From assembly GCA_009379845.1 (NCBI GenBank), contig WHSZ01000034.1, positions 1 to 59,485 of the forward strand: a DNA stretch of 59,485 bases, given 5' to 3'. The notes under the pieces were generated by a model. The model was given only the letters and a program-made list of their open reading frames with translations, was not told where the DNA came from and did not search any database. The position numbers and the translations under genes were made by a program. Shown one piece after another: positions 24,860 through 33,733 of this stretch (position 1 is its first letter; the number at the start of each line of letters is the position of its first letter). Source of the DNA: Pseudonocardiaceae bacterium (GTDB taxonomy: Bacteria; Actinomycetota; Actinomycetes; Mycobacteriales; Pseudonocardiaceae).

Positions 24860-26052
24860 AGCAGTTCCTCCAGGCTGGTGGATACCGATCCCAGTGACGG
24901 TGCGCCCAGCGGTCCGGCGAACTGGACAGAACCGGGCTTCGCTGCCGGCGGCACGCCGCCCTTCGGGGCGTTCCGCGATCCCCGCACGTTCCTCCCGCTG
25001 CTCGCCGGCAGCGTGCAGCGGGCGGCGGAATTGAACTCCCCTCGCGAGGTGTTCTCTCCACGCCGGTATCTCGTCCCGTATCCGGCGGTGCACGGCGGCG
25101 GGTCGAAGAACGTCAGCGCCATGGAGATGTTGCCCCGATTCGGCGTGATCGCGGTCGACGTGGCGGCCACCGCCTTCGGCATCGTCACGAACAACTGCTC
25201 CATACCGCCCGTCCTGGCTTTGAAGATATGCGCGGTGGTCAGCAGGTTCGCCACCAGGATCGACAGGCCCGGATTGGTGTCTTTCAGCAACCCGCTGAGC
25301 TGCGTGGCGGCCCGCGGAGCGGTGCCGATGAGCTTACGCAGATCGCCGTCGGCGCTGGCGAGCTCGCTGGCGAACAGCTTGGCATCCTCGCTGAAACTGC
25401 GCCACGCCCGCGACGAGTCGTACTGGGTCCGCAACACGGTCGCGCCGTCCTCGATCAATGTGGAGGTTTGCGGCAGGTGGTCTGCCGCCTCCCAGGTGAA
25501 TGACCGCGACGAGTCCATCAGCACCTGCAGGTTGGCGCCAGAACTCTGGGTGGCGTTGTACAACTCGTCGACGACCGTACGGAGCGAGTTGGTCGGTATG
25601 GATGCGTTGAGGTCGTTCAAATTCCGCAGCACCGTGGAGACCGGAAGCGGCAGGCTTGTGGATTCCATCGGGATTGCCGCGCCATCGGCTAGATACGGCC
25701 CGTCCTCGGTGCGCGGCTGCAGGTCAACGTACTGCTCGCCGATCGCGGACCGGTTCGCCACGACCGCTTCGGTATTCGACGGGATCGGCGGCGCGGAATC
25801 GTCGATACGCAGATCGGCCTCCATACCGTCATCGGTGAGCCGCAGTTCACCCACCCGCCCCACAGCAACCCCGCGGTAGGTCACCTCGCCGTTGGTGAAC
25901 ACGCCGCCACCTTCGGACAGCCGAAGTTTCACCACGTAGCCGCTACCGAACAAATTGTCCAGCCCGGCATAGTTGGCGCCGACGAAGGTGACCGCGGACA
26001 GTGCGACGAGCACAAACGCGAGTACCTGGATACGCACTCTCCGAGGGAGCAT
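24844..26052 (-). CDS. mceF: MlaD/Mce-family protein, MceF position (402 aa)
   Basis: One N-terminal membrane anchor (QVLAFVLVALSAVTFVGANY) precedes an MCE domain (about 38-115, with GEVTYRGVAVGRVGEL) and a long helical region to about residue 300. The C-terminal 90 residues are Pro/Gly-rich with a Cys pair. Six such proteins form the needle-like channel of actinobacterial Mce lipid importers. Its ATG shares one base with the mceE stop (TGATG). Last of the six MCE genes. Confidence 0.9.
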   Translation of the reverse strand: MLPRRVRIQVLAFVLVALSAVTFVGANYAGLDNLFGSGYVVKLRLSEGGGVFTNGEVTYRGVAVGRVGELRLTDDGMEADLRIDDSAPPIPSNTEAVVANRSAIGEQYVDLQPRTEDGPYLADGAAIPMESTSLPLPVSTVLRNLNDLNASIPTNSLRTVVDELYNATQSSGANLQVLMDSSRSFTWEAADHLPQTSTLIEDGATVLRTQYDSSRAWRSFSEDAKLFASELASADGDLRKLIGTAPRAATQLSGLLKDTNPGLSILVANLLTTAHIFKARTGGMEQLFVTMPKAVAATSTAITPNRGNISMALTFFDPPPCTAGYGTRYRRGENTSRGEFNSAARCTLPASSGRNVRGSRNAPKGGVPPAAKPGSVQFAGPLGAPSLGSVSTSLEELLWLPK

Positions 26053-27173
26053 CAGGACGTACCTCCGTTCCCCGCATCCGACCGCACGGTGGTGTTGGTG
26101 TCCGTAGGCGGAATCGGCAACGGTGGAATCGGTTCCTTCCAGTTCGGGTCCGGATCAATCGAGAGAAAGGCGTTCAAGTAGTCGCCTTTGATGCCACTCA
26201 ATACCGCATCGGTGAACGGGAAGGTGGGCAGGATCTCCAGGGCCCGCGGAAGATCCTGCCCGGCATCGGCGAGCCGATCGAGAATAGGAGCCAGCGCACG
26301 AAGATCGGCGACAATGTCGTTCTTGCTCCGGTTGATGGTCTGCACCGCTACGTCGGAGAGATCGTCGAGGGACTGCAGCATCGCCACCAGCGCGGAACGC
26401 TGATCGGAAAGGGTTCGTAAGCCCGGCTCGAGGTTGCGCAGTGCGCCGGAGATCTGCCGTTCCCGGTTGGCCAACGTCGACGACAGCCTGTTGATCCCGT
26501 CCAGCGCTGCCGTGATCTCCCGCTTGTGACCGTCGAGATTCGATACCAAGTCGTTCATGTTGCGCAAGAACGACCTGATCTCCTCCTCGTTTCCGGTCAT
26601 CGCACTGGAGAGCTCACGGTTGATCGTCCGTAGTTGCTCGATCCCGCCGCCGTTCAGCAGCAGCGACAGCGCGCCGAATACTTCCTCCAGCTCGGGGTAA
26701 CGGTTCGTGCGGTCCCGGGGTATCACCGCGCCGTCGGTGAGTCGCCCTGCCACCGTCCCGCCGCGCCCGGTGGTCTGCGGAGCACTCAGTTCGACATACT
26801 TCTCCCCCAGCAGGCTGGACTGCCGTAGGTTGGCGACCGCGTTCGCGGGTAGTTCCACATCCGCGTCGACGGCGAGCACGGCTTCCGCCGTCCAGTCGTT
26901 CGAGCCAACCAGCCCGATCGACTCCACCCTGCCCACCGTGACGTCGTTGACCTTCACCGCCGCCTGCGGCACCAGATCGAGAACGTCCGCGAATCGCGCG
27001 GTAACCTGGTACGGGTTGTCACCGATGTCCGCACCACCCGGCAACGGCAGGTCGTAGAGTCCGGTGAATCCGTCCGACGAGCAGCCCGCGGTCACCGTGG
27101 CCGCCAGGCACAGGACGGCACCGGCGACGAGGCCGCGAACCCGACGCGTGATGCCGCTACTCGGTGCCGTCAT
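26052..27173 (-). CDS. mceE: MlaD/Mce-family lipoprotein, MceE position (373 aa)
   Basis: The signal peptide ends in a lipobox TVTAGC, so the protein is a lipoprotein, as is usual for the fifth MCE gene (LprK type). The MCE domain spans about 50-130 (VKVNDVTVGRVESI), followed by long helices with ALDGINRLSSTLANRERQ. The C-terminus is Pro/Thr-rich. Its start shares one base with the mceD stop codon. Confidence 0.92.
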   Translation of the reverse strand: MTAPSSGITRRVRGLVAGAVLCLAATVTAGCSSDGFTGLYDLPLPGGADIGDNPYQVTARFADVLDLVPQAAVKVNDVTVGRVESIGLVGSNDWTAEAVLAVDADVELPANAVANLRQSSLLGEKYVELSAPQTTGRGGTVAGRLTDGAVIPRDRTNRYPELEEVFGALSLLLNGGGIEQLRTINRELSSAMTGNEEEIRSFLRNMNDLVSNLDGHKREITAALDGINRLSSTLANRERQISGALRNLEPGLRTLSDQRSALVAMLQSLDDLSDVAVQTINRSKNDIVADLRALAPILDRLADAGQDLPRALEILPTFPFTDAVLSGIKGDYLNAFLSIDPDPNWKEPIPPLPIPPTDTNTTVRSDAGNGGTS

Positions 27174-28294
27174 CAGTTACCGCCTCGTTCGGTGCTGCCG
27201 TTCGGGACATAAGTCGACCCGGCAGTCGGCAACGGGAGCCGTGGCGCGGATTCCGGTATCGGTGAGCCCTGCGGTATCGCGGTCTGCCCTGCGGACGCCT
27301 GCTTCCACGAGTCCAGGTACTCGAGCAGATTCGTCCGTCCCTGCAGTGATCCGGAGCGGGGATCGAACGAGTTCAATGCATTGGTCACCCCGAGCGGTGC
27401 GACATCCAACGCCTCAGCGACCGAACCACGCTGACTGACGAGCTGCTGCGTGGTTTTGGCCAATTTGTCCACATTGGACTTGATTCGTGCGCGATTGTCC
27501 TTGATGAACCCCTGTATCTCACCGAGCGCCTTGCCGAGGCTGTGTAGCGCTGAGGAAAGCTCATCCCGGTCGGCGGACAGCGTGCGCCACACCGAGGCCA
27601 TCTGCTGATTCACCTTGCGTACCTGGTCGTCGTTGTTCGCCAGCATGGTGGTGAACTTCTGCAACTCGTCGATCGTGCCGAACAGATCGTCCTTGGAATC
27701 GGCGAGCGTTCTGGCCATGTTGGCGAAGTCACGAACCATGTCGTTGAACGCCTTGCCGTTCCCACGCAGGTTCTCCGCGCCGGTGTCGAGCAGATCGGAC
27801 AGCGCCCCTTCGGAGTTGGCGCCCTTCGGACCGAGTGCGGTGGTGAGCTCGTTGAGGCTGGCGTACAACTCGTCCAACTCCACCGGTGTCGCGGTGCGTT
27901 CCGCCGGAATAACCGCGCCGTCGGCGAGTTGTTCGCCGGTGCGGTAAACGGGAAACTGCACGTACCTATCGGCAACCACACTGGGAGAGACGATCACCAC
28001 GGTGGCGTCCGCGGGAATCGGAACCTCTGGATCGACGGTCAGGCCAATCTCCACCTGCTCGCCGCGCGGTGTCACCGATTCGACCTGCCCGATCGCGACA
28101 CCGAGCACCCGGACATCGGATCCGGTATAGACGCCGACCGCCCGGTCGAAGTACGCGGTGATCCGCTTGTCCTCGGTGAAGAAAATCCACCAGAGCACAC
28201 CGACCATCACCAGTACCAGCACTACGCCGGCGATCGCCAGCAGCGTGCCGCGCCTACGCGATCGCGTCGTGTTCAGCAACCGTGTGGTAGTCAC
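27173..28294 (-). CDS. mceD: MlaD/Mce-family protein, MceD position (373 aa)
   Basis: A basic N-terminus and one membrane helix (GTLLAIAGVVLVLVMVGVLW) precede the MCE domain (about 45-125, GSDVRVLGVAIGQVESV). The helical repeat region follows, and a Pro/Ser-rich tail ends the protein. The GTG start overlaps the mceC stop (GTGA at 28291-28294). Role as for the other MCE subunits: a ring of the periplasmic lipid conduit. Confidence 0.9.
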   Translation of the reverse strand: MTTTRLLNTTRSRRRGTLLAIAGVVLVLVMVGVLWWIFFTEDKRITAYFDRAVGVYTGSDVRVLGVAIGQVESVTPRGEQVEIGLTVDPEVPIPADATVVIVSPSVVADRYVQFPVYRTGEQLADGAVIPAERTATPVELDELYASLNELTTALGPKGANSEGALSDLLDTGAENLRGNGKAFNDMVRDFANMARTLADSKDDLFGTIDELQKFTTMLANNDDQVRKVNQQMASVWRTLSADRDELSSALHSLGKALGEIQGFIKDNRARIKSNVDKLAKTTQQLVSQRGSVAEALDVAPLGVTNALNSFDPRSGSLQGRTNLLEYLDSWKQASAGQTAIPQGSPIPESAPRLPLPTAGSTYVPNGSTERGGN

Positions 28295-29283
28295 CTGCTA
28301 CCCCCGGATACTTTCGGTGGCGTACATGGATTCCGGTTGTACTCCACGAGTCCACACAGGTAGTTGTCGATCCATCGACCGCTACCCAGACTGTTGTTCA
28401 CGACCCGGAAGTACGGTCCGGCGGTCTTCAGACCCTTGTCGATATTCGCCGCGTGTCTCCGGAGAAGTCCGGTAACCTGGTCAAGTCGTTCCAATGCCGG
28501 CGCCAGCTGCGCGCGATTGTCCGCTACCAGGCCGGAAAGTTGCTCGCCTAGTTGCCGGGAACCGACGAGCAACTTGTGAATAGCGTCCCGCCGGTTGTGT
28601 AGCTCGGTGAGCAACAGGTTGCCGTCCTCGATGAGGTTCTCGAAATCCTCGCTCGAATTGGCCAGGGTCTTGCTGATGTCCCTGGTGTTGGACAGCAGGT
28701 TTGCCAGCTGGTCGTCCCTGGAGGAAATCGTCTTGGAGAGCGCACTGAGTCCATCCAGTGCGGTTCGGACGTGCTCGGGGGAATCCCGGAAAGTATCCGA
28801 TAAGGTATGGAAACTCTCCGCGAGTTGGTCGCTGTCGATCGCACCAACGGTGTTGGACAGTCCCTCGAAGGCTTGCGTGACGTCGTACGGCGTGGTCGTC
28901 CTGTTCAGCGGGATGGGCTCGTCGGGATCCTGATCGGTGCCGCCGAGTGGGTTCAGGGCAAGGAACTTCTGTCCGAGCAGCGTCTTGATCTTGATTTCGG
29001 CCGACGTCCTGTCGCCGATCCACGCATCCTTGACCCGAAAGCTCACCAGCACGCGGTCGCCGGCCAGTTCTACGTCGGACACCTCGCCCACCTTGATCCC
29101 GGCCACGCGAACCTCGTCGTCCGGCCCCAAGCCGGCGGCCTCACCGAACTCGGCCTGGTAGGTCGTGCCGCCGCCGACCACGGGTAACTCCTCGTAGTAG
29201 AACGTCACGGTCGCCACCGCTGCCAGTGCCGCGGTGCCAACCAGACCGATTACCACCGGATTGCGCTCCCGGAACGACTTCAT
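28291..29283 (-). CDS. mceC: MlaD/Mce-family protein, MceC position (330 aa)
   Basis: One N-terminal helix (PVVIGLVGTAALAAVATVTF) is followed by an MCE domain (GPDDEVRVAGIKVGEVSDVEL) and a helical region rich in Leu/Asn heptads, ending in a short Cys-containing tail (CGLVEYNRNPC). The ATG at 29283 overlaps the mceB stop (ATGA). An upstream extension of the open frame lies within mceB and is not used. Confidence 0.9.
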   Translation of the reverse strand: MKSFRERNPVVIGLVGTAALAAVATVTFYYEELPVVGGGTTYQAEFGEAAGLGPDDEVRVAGIKVGEVSDVELAGDRVLVSFRVKDAWIGDRTSAEIKIKTLLGQKFLALNPLGGTDQDPDEPIPLNRTTTPYDVTQAFEGLSNTVGAIDSDQLAESFHTLSDTFRDSPEHVRTALDGLSALSKTISSRDDQLANLLSNTRDISKTLANSSEDFENLIEDGNLLLTELHNRRDAIHKLLVGSRQLGEQLSGLVADNRAQLAPALERLDQVTGLLRRHAANIDKGLKTAGPYFRVVNNSLGSGRWIDNYLCGLVEYNRNPCTPPKVSGGSR

Positions 29284-30284
29284 CGCTGGCACCTCGGCTG
29301 GGTGATGGGAATTCCTCGGGGCGGGTTGGTCTGTAGCGTCGCCGAGCAGAGGTAGAAGTTCATCCACGATCCGTACGAGCTGATCTTGGCGATGGCGTCG
29401 AACTTTTCCGGGAGCAGGGTGAGGAACCGGTTGAGTTCACCCGAGCCGGTCACCAGGTTCCCCGACAGTCTGCGCAGTCCGGCGATGCTGTTCTTGAGTG
29501 GACGCCTGGCGGAATTCAGTAGCCCCGCGGTGGACTCGGTCAGCCGGGCCATTCCTTCCACCGAGTCGCCGATGGCGGTTCGATCCTCGGCCAATCCGGA
29601 GACCAGTCGCTGTAGCGTCGAGATCAATGTAGACAGTCGATCGCCTTCGTTGTTTATGGTCTCCAGCACCGAATTGAGGTTCGTGATTACCTGGCCGATC
29701 ACCCTGTCCTTGCTGGCAAGGGTGTCGGTCAGGGACGCGGTATGAGCGAGCAGGCTCTCCACCGTGCCACCCTCTCCCTGCAGGACTTGCACGATCTCCC
29801 CGGAGAGCTGGTTGACGTCCTTCGGAGAAAGCGCTTGGAACAACGGTTTGAAGCCGTTGAATAGATCGGTGAGATCCAACGCTGGCCGAGTGCGTTCCAG
29901 CGGGATCTCCGCACCCTGCTCGAGCTTGCGGTTACTCGGATCCGGTCCGCGCTCGAGCGCGAGGTAACGCTGCCCGATCATGTTGCGGTACTTGAGCGTC
30001 GCGGTGACGTCAGCCGGAAGCTCCCAGTTGCGATCAGCGGAGAAGTGCACCAGGGCGAGGTTCTGGTCGACGATTTCCAGCTCGTCAACCTGCCCGACGC
30101 GTACTCCCGAGATGCGGACGTCGTCGCCGGGGTTGAGTTGGGTGGCGTCGCTGAACCGCGCGCTGTAGCCGATCGTGTCGCCGACACCGGTGTTGGAGAT
30201 CGACAGGGCCAGTACCGTGGTGGCCAATCCGGTGACCAGAACGAAGATCAGCCCCTTGATCATCGGGGCGGCGAACTTCCTCAC
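29280..30284 (-). CDS. mceB: MlaD/Mce-family protein, MceB position (334 aa)
   Basis: An N-terminal helix (MIKGLIFVLVTGLATTVLAL) leads to the MCE domain (PGDDVRISGVRVGQVDELEI) and a helical region with repeated LxxL patterns; the tail carries a conserved Cys pair (YLCSATLQTNPP...PRCQ). The GTG start at 30284 overlaps the mceA stop (GTGA). The second of the six subunits. Confidence 0.9.
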   Translation of the reverse strand: MRKFAAPMIKGLIFVLVTGLATTVLALSISNTGVGDTIGYSARFSDATQLNPGDDVRISGVRVGQVDELEIVDQNLALVHFSADRNWELPADVTATLKYRNMIGQRYLALERGPDPSNRKLEQGAEIPLERTRPALDLTDLFNGFKPLFQALSPKDVNQLSGEIVQVLQGEGGTVESLLAHTASLTDTLASKDRVIGQVITNLNSVLETINNEGDRLSTLISTLQRLVSGLAEDRTAIGDSVEGMARLTESTAGLLNSARRPLKNSIAGLRRLSGNLVTGSGELNRFLTLLPEKFDAIAKISSYGSWMNFYLCSATLQTNPPRGIPITQPRCQR

Positions 30285-31573
30285 TTCAGCGTCACCTCCG
30301 TTCCACGGTAGAGCGGGCCGACGAGCACGCTGCTCCACGACGGCACGCCGGCCGGCTGAACACTGAGCGAGGGCGCCAGTAACCCGGCTAGAAGCTCCCG
30401 TTCCTGCGGGGAATTGGGCAGCTCGGACCGGCCCCGGTCATCGCCGCCATCCCCGCTATCGCCGAGCAGCGGGTGTCCCCGGCTGCCGACCGGCGCCGCG
30501 GCAACGCCCGAGGAGGGCGAGATTCCGCTCGGATAGCAGCGTGGACCGCCGCGCGCGTTGTACACCGGTATGTCCCTACCGGGCACGTACTTACCCCGAG
30601 ACTGGGTGACTGTCGCCTCGATGTGCATGCCCGGCCGACCGGTGCCGGCGCCAAGAACCTTGTCCATCGACGGCTTCAGATCCGTCATCGCCTTGAGGGT
30701 GCACGGAAAGCTGGGCGAATACCGGGCAGCCACCTCCAGCGGCGCGCGGCCGGTGGCGGCGAGCTGGATCAGATTGTTCTTGTTGTTGCGCAAGAACACC
30801 GTCACGTCCTGGGAGGACGAGGTGACCCGGGAGTACAGCGAGCTCAGCTCGCTTCGCTTTTCGGATGCGGTTTGCAGGGTTACCGCGGTATCCGTCAGCG
30901 AGTCGAGCAAGTCAGGTGCGATGTCACCGTACAGCTCGCTCACCCTGGCCAGATTGCGAATGTTCCTGTTGAGCTCCGGCAGGTTGGGGTTGAATTCCTC
31001 CAGGTAGTTCGCGGCCGTCACCAGCGTGTCGCCGAGCTGCCGGCCGCGCCCTTCCAGCGCGGTAGATACCGCGGTGAGCGTGGACGCGATCTTCTGCGGC
31101 TGTACGGCCTGCAGGACCGGCATCAGGTTGTCGAAAACCTTCTCCAGCTCGATCGCGTTGGCGGAGCGGTCTTGGCTGATGACATCACCCTGCTCGAGAG
31201 CTGGACTCGTCGATTTGTCCGGAATGGACAGCTGGACGTAGCGTTCACCGAACAGCGTCTTCGGTATCAGCAAGGCCGAGACGTCTTCCGGCAGCTTGTC
31301 GATGTGGGCGGGATCGAGCGCGAGCTGGATCTCGGCGCCGTCGCGGCGGCTGTGAATCTCGCGGACTTCCCCCACCACGACACCGCGTGCCTTCACTTCG
31401 GAGGTTTCCCGGAGCTGGTTGCCGACCGTGCCGGTCTGCAAGGTAACCGCGACCGAGGAGTCGAACTTCTTCTCGTAGATCTGCACGGAAAGCGCGACGA
31501 GCGCGAACATCACCGCGAGGAAGACAACGCCGGCCAAGCGGCGCACCAACTTCTGCCGTCCCTCGCTGCTCAT
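30281..31573 (-). CDS. mceA: MlaD/Mce-family protein, MceA position (430 aa)
   Basis: The membrane helix (LAGVVFLAVMFALVALSVQIY) and MCE domain (about 45-125, EVKARGVVVGEVREI) are followed by the long helical region and a Pro/Ser/Gly-rich C-terminus of about 90 residues ending near a TEVTLK tail. It is the longest MCE subunit here. The ATG overlaps the yrbEB stop (ATGA at 31570-31573), tying the permease and substrate channel together in translation. Confidence 0.92.
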   Translation of the reverse strand: MSSEGRQKLVRRLAGVVFLAVMFALVALSVQIYEKKFDSSVAVTLQTGTVGNQLRETSEVKARGVVVGEVREIHSRRDGAEIQLALDPAHIDKLPEDVSALLIPKTLFGERYVQLSIPDKSTSPALEQGDVISQDRSANAIELEKVFDNLMPVLQAVQPQKIASTLTAVSTALEGRGRQLGDTLVTAANYLEEFNPNLPELNRNIRNLARVSELYGDIAPDLLDSLTDTAVTLQTASEKRSELSSLYSRVTSSSQDVTVFLRNNKNNLIQLAATGRAPLEVAARYSPSFPCTLKAMTDLKPSMDKVLGAGTGRPGMHIEATVTQSRGKYVPGRDIPVYNARGGPRCYPSGISPSSGVAAAPVGSRGHPLLGDSGDGGDDRGRSELPNSPQERELLAGLLAPSLSVQPAGVPSWSSVLVGPLYRGTEVTLK

Positions 31574-32418
31574 CCCGCCACCTGCACCGTTGTCGTGGAC
31601 CCCCAGATCGCCAGGCCGAGGAAGAAATTCAGCACGTTGATCATGACGATGGTGGTGCGCACCGCGCGACCAACGGCGACCCCGACGCCAGCTGGCCCGC
31701 CACTGGCGCGGAAGCCGTAGTAGCAATGCACGATCATCACGACGACGCTGAAGGCGAGTACCTTGCCGAACGACCAGAGCACGTCGATAGCGGGTAGGAA
31801 CAGCGCGAAGTAGTGGTCGTAGGTGCCCTCCGACTGGCCGAAGAACCACACCGTCACCTGACGGGACGCGATGTAGGAGGTGAGCAGCCCGATCGCGTAA
31901 AGCGGAATGATGGCGATGAAACCCGCCACGATTCTGGTAGTGACCAGGTAGGGAATGCTCGGCACGCCCATAACTTCCAGCGCATCGATCTCCTCGGAGA
32001 TCCGCATCGACCCTAGTTGCGCAGTGAACCCGCAGCCCACGGTCGCGGACAGGGCGAGGCCCGCGACCAGCGGCGCGATCTCCCGGGTGTTGAAGTACGC
32101 GGAGATGAACCCCGCGAATGCCGAGGTGCCGACCTGGTTGAGCGCGGAATAACCCTGCATTCCGACGACCGTGCCGGTGAACACGGTCATGCCGACCATG
32201 ACACCGATGGTGCCGCCGATCACCGCCAGCGCACCGCTACCGAAACTGACCTCCCCGATCAGCCTGGTGATCTCCTTGCTGTACCGGCGAACCGTGCGCG
32301 GCGTCCAGGCGAGTGCCCGCAGGAAGAACAGGATCTGGTCGCCGAGCGTGTCCAGAAAGCTGAACTGCCGGTCGATCGACTCGCTCACTCGCTGCCGGGG
32401 AGTTGTGGATGTGACCAT
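31570..32418 (-). CDS. yrbE4B: MlaE/YrbE-family permease, YrbEB position (282 aa)
   Basis: Five to six membrane helices are visible with the conserved MlaE segment EEIDALEVMGVPSIPYLVTTR, which contacts the ATPase. An amphipathic N-terminal part precedes the first helix. With YrbEA it forms the inner-membrane permease of the Mce importer; the ATPase MceG is not in the window and is usually encoded elsewhere. Seven bases separate it from yrbEA. Confidence 0.92.
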   Translation of the reverse strand: MVTSTTPRQRVSESIDRQFSFLDTLGDQILFFLRALAWTPRTVRRYSKEITRLIGEVSFGSGALAVIGGTIGVMVGMTVFTGTVVGMQGYSALNQVGTSAFAGFISAYFNTREIAPLVAGLALSATVGCGFTAQLGSMRISEEIDALEVMGVPSIPYLVTTRIVAGFIAIIPLYAIGLLTSYIASRQVTVWFFGQSEGTYDHYFALFLPAIDVLWSFGKVLAFSVVVMIVHCYYGFRASGGPAGVGVAVGRAVRTTIVMINVLNFFLGLAIWGSTTTVQVAG

Positions 32419-32425
32419 CGGCTCG

Positions 32426-33214
32426 TCACGTTCCCCTCGGCGGTACGAGCTGCAGGTACAGCGTGGTGAGAATGAGATTCAGCAGGAACAGCAGCAGGAA
32501 CGTGATGACCACGGCCTGGTTCACCGCGTCACCGACACCTTTCGGGCCGCCGGCCGGGTTCTGGCCCCGGTACGCGGCTACCACGCCGGCGACGAAGCCG
32601 AAAATCGCCGCCTTGATCGTGCTGATCCACAGATCGGGCAGCTGCGCGAGCGCGGAGAAGCTGGCGAGATACGCGCCCGGCGTGCCGTCCTGCATGACGA
32701 CGTTGAAGAAGTAACCGCCCAGCACACCGACCACGCTGACCAGGCCGTTGAGGAAGATCGCAACCAGCATCGCGGCCAGCACCCGTGGCACGATCAGGCG
32801 CTGCACCGGGGAGACCCCGAGCACCTCCATCGCGTCGATCTCCTCGCGGATGGTGCGGGAGCCAAGATCGGCACAGATCGCCGCGCCACCCGCGCCGGCG
32901 ATGATCAACGCGGTCACTAGCGGGCTGGCCTGCTGGACCACGGCGAGCACGCTCGCCGCACCGCTGAACGATTCCGCGCCGAACTGCGTGATCAGCGAAC
33001 CGAGTTGCAGCGCGATCACGGCGCCGAACGGGATCGACACCAGCGCGCTGGGCAGGATAGACACACTGGCGATGAACCAGAACTGCTGGACGAACTCGCG
33101 GAACTGGAATGGTCGCTTGAACGTGCACCGAACGGTGTCCAGGCCGAGCGCGTAGAGCCGACCGGTTTGCCGCATCGCCGCGGCACCGGGAAACGACGAC
33201 ATCCGGGTACTCAT
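32426..33214 (-). CDS. yrbE4A: MlaE/YrbE-family permease, YrbEA position (262 aa)
   Basis: The MlaE coupling motif EEIDAMEVLGVSPVQRLIVPR and five to six membrane helices are present. It is the first gene of the mce operon. The ATG at 33214 gives the expected length; the open frame runs further upstream without good composition. No strong ribosome site is visible, so a nearby ATG four codons downstream cannot be ruled out. Which of the Mce systems (steroid, fatty acid or other) this is cannot be said from sequence alone. Confidence 0.9.
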   Translation of the reverse strand: MSTRMSSFPGAAAMRQTGRLYALGLDTVRCTFKRPFQFREFVQQFWFIASVSILPSALVSIPFGAVIALQLGSLITQFGAESFSGAASVLAVVQQASPLVTALIIAGAGGAAICADLGSRTIREEIDAMEVLGVSPVQRLIVPRVLAAMLVAIFLNGLVSVVGVLGGYFFNVVMQDGTPGAYLASFSALAQLPDLWISTIKAAIFGFVAGVVAAYRGQNPAGGPKGVGDAVNQAVVITFLLLFLLNLILTTLYLQLVPPRGT

Positions 33215-33733
33215 AAGGGTCGCACCCGTCCTGCTGTCGTTCGGAGTTCGACTCCCACCACACCTCCCAGATTGCCTCCGCACCGGGCGGGACATTCGCA
33301 TGGCGACGGACCCGATTTAGGCGCCACGATTCACGGGTCACCTCCCTGGGGAAGGGTGAACCGGCGAATTCTTCGCGGCGCTATCATCGGAATGTGGGTT
33401 ACTGACCGGTACGCTAAACCTCGGCCCAATAACCAGACAAGTTATGTCGTGGCAAACTTCGATTTTTTGAGGTTCTGTGACAACTTTCGCCGCGACCTTC
33501 GTTGCTAGATGCGCAAATTCTGCGACCAGGCACGTGGACACTCGACCTTCCGGTTTTGGCTAATGAAATCCTTGCCGGCGCCACTGCCTTGGAGTGCTGC
33601 CTACCTGGACGATGTCGACCCCGTAATTCCGCCCGTCGATTTCCACGGACTTCGGCAGTAGGCGACGTCTGGATACGAATTTCTCCGGCATTTTCTTATG
33701 ACCGCCATCCGGCTTCCCTGTCTGGATGCTTTC
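33215..33733. other. Mce operon upstream region, no gene
   Basis: These 519 bases hold no convincing gene and are less GC-rich than their surroundings. They should contain the mce operon promoter on the minus strand. An inverted repeat ATAAC-N7-GTTAT (ATAACCAGACAAGTTAT, about 33429-33445) is a candidate operator. A well-placed GGGAGG followed by a five-codon GTG frame lies on the minus strand near 33335, possibly a chance leader. Confidence 0.4.

Noticed and set aside
32529..33341. A plus-180-residue frame overlapping yrbEA, with a ribosome site near 33335
   Set aside because: After about 40 residues it becomes an out-of-frame shadow of the conserved permease and has Arg/Ala-rich composition.
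33215..33733. A KstR-type operator for cholesterol control of the mce operon
   Set aside because: The KstR consensus TNNAACNNGTTNNA is not present; the ATAAC-N7-GTTAT repeat has the wrong spacing.
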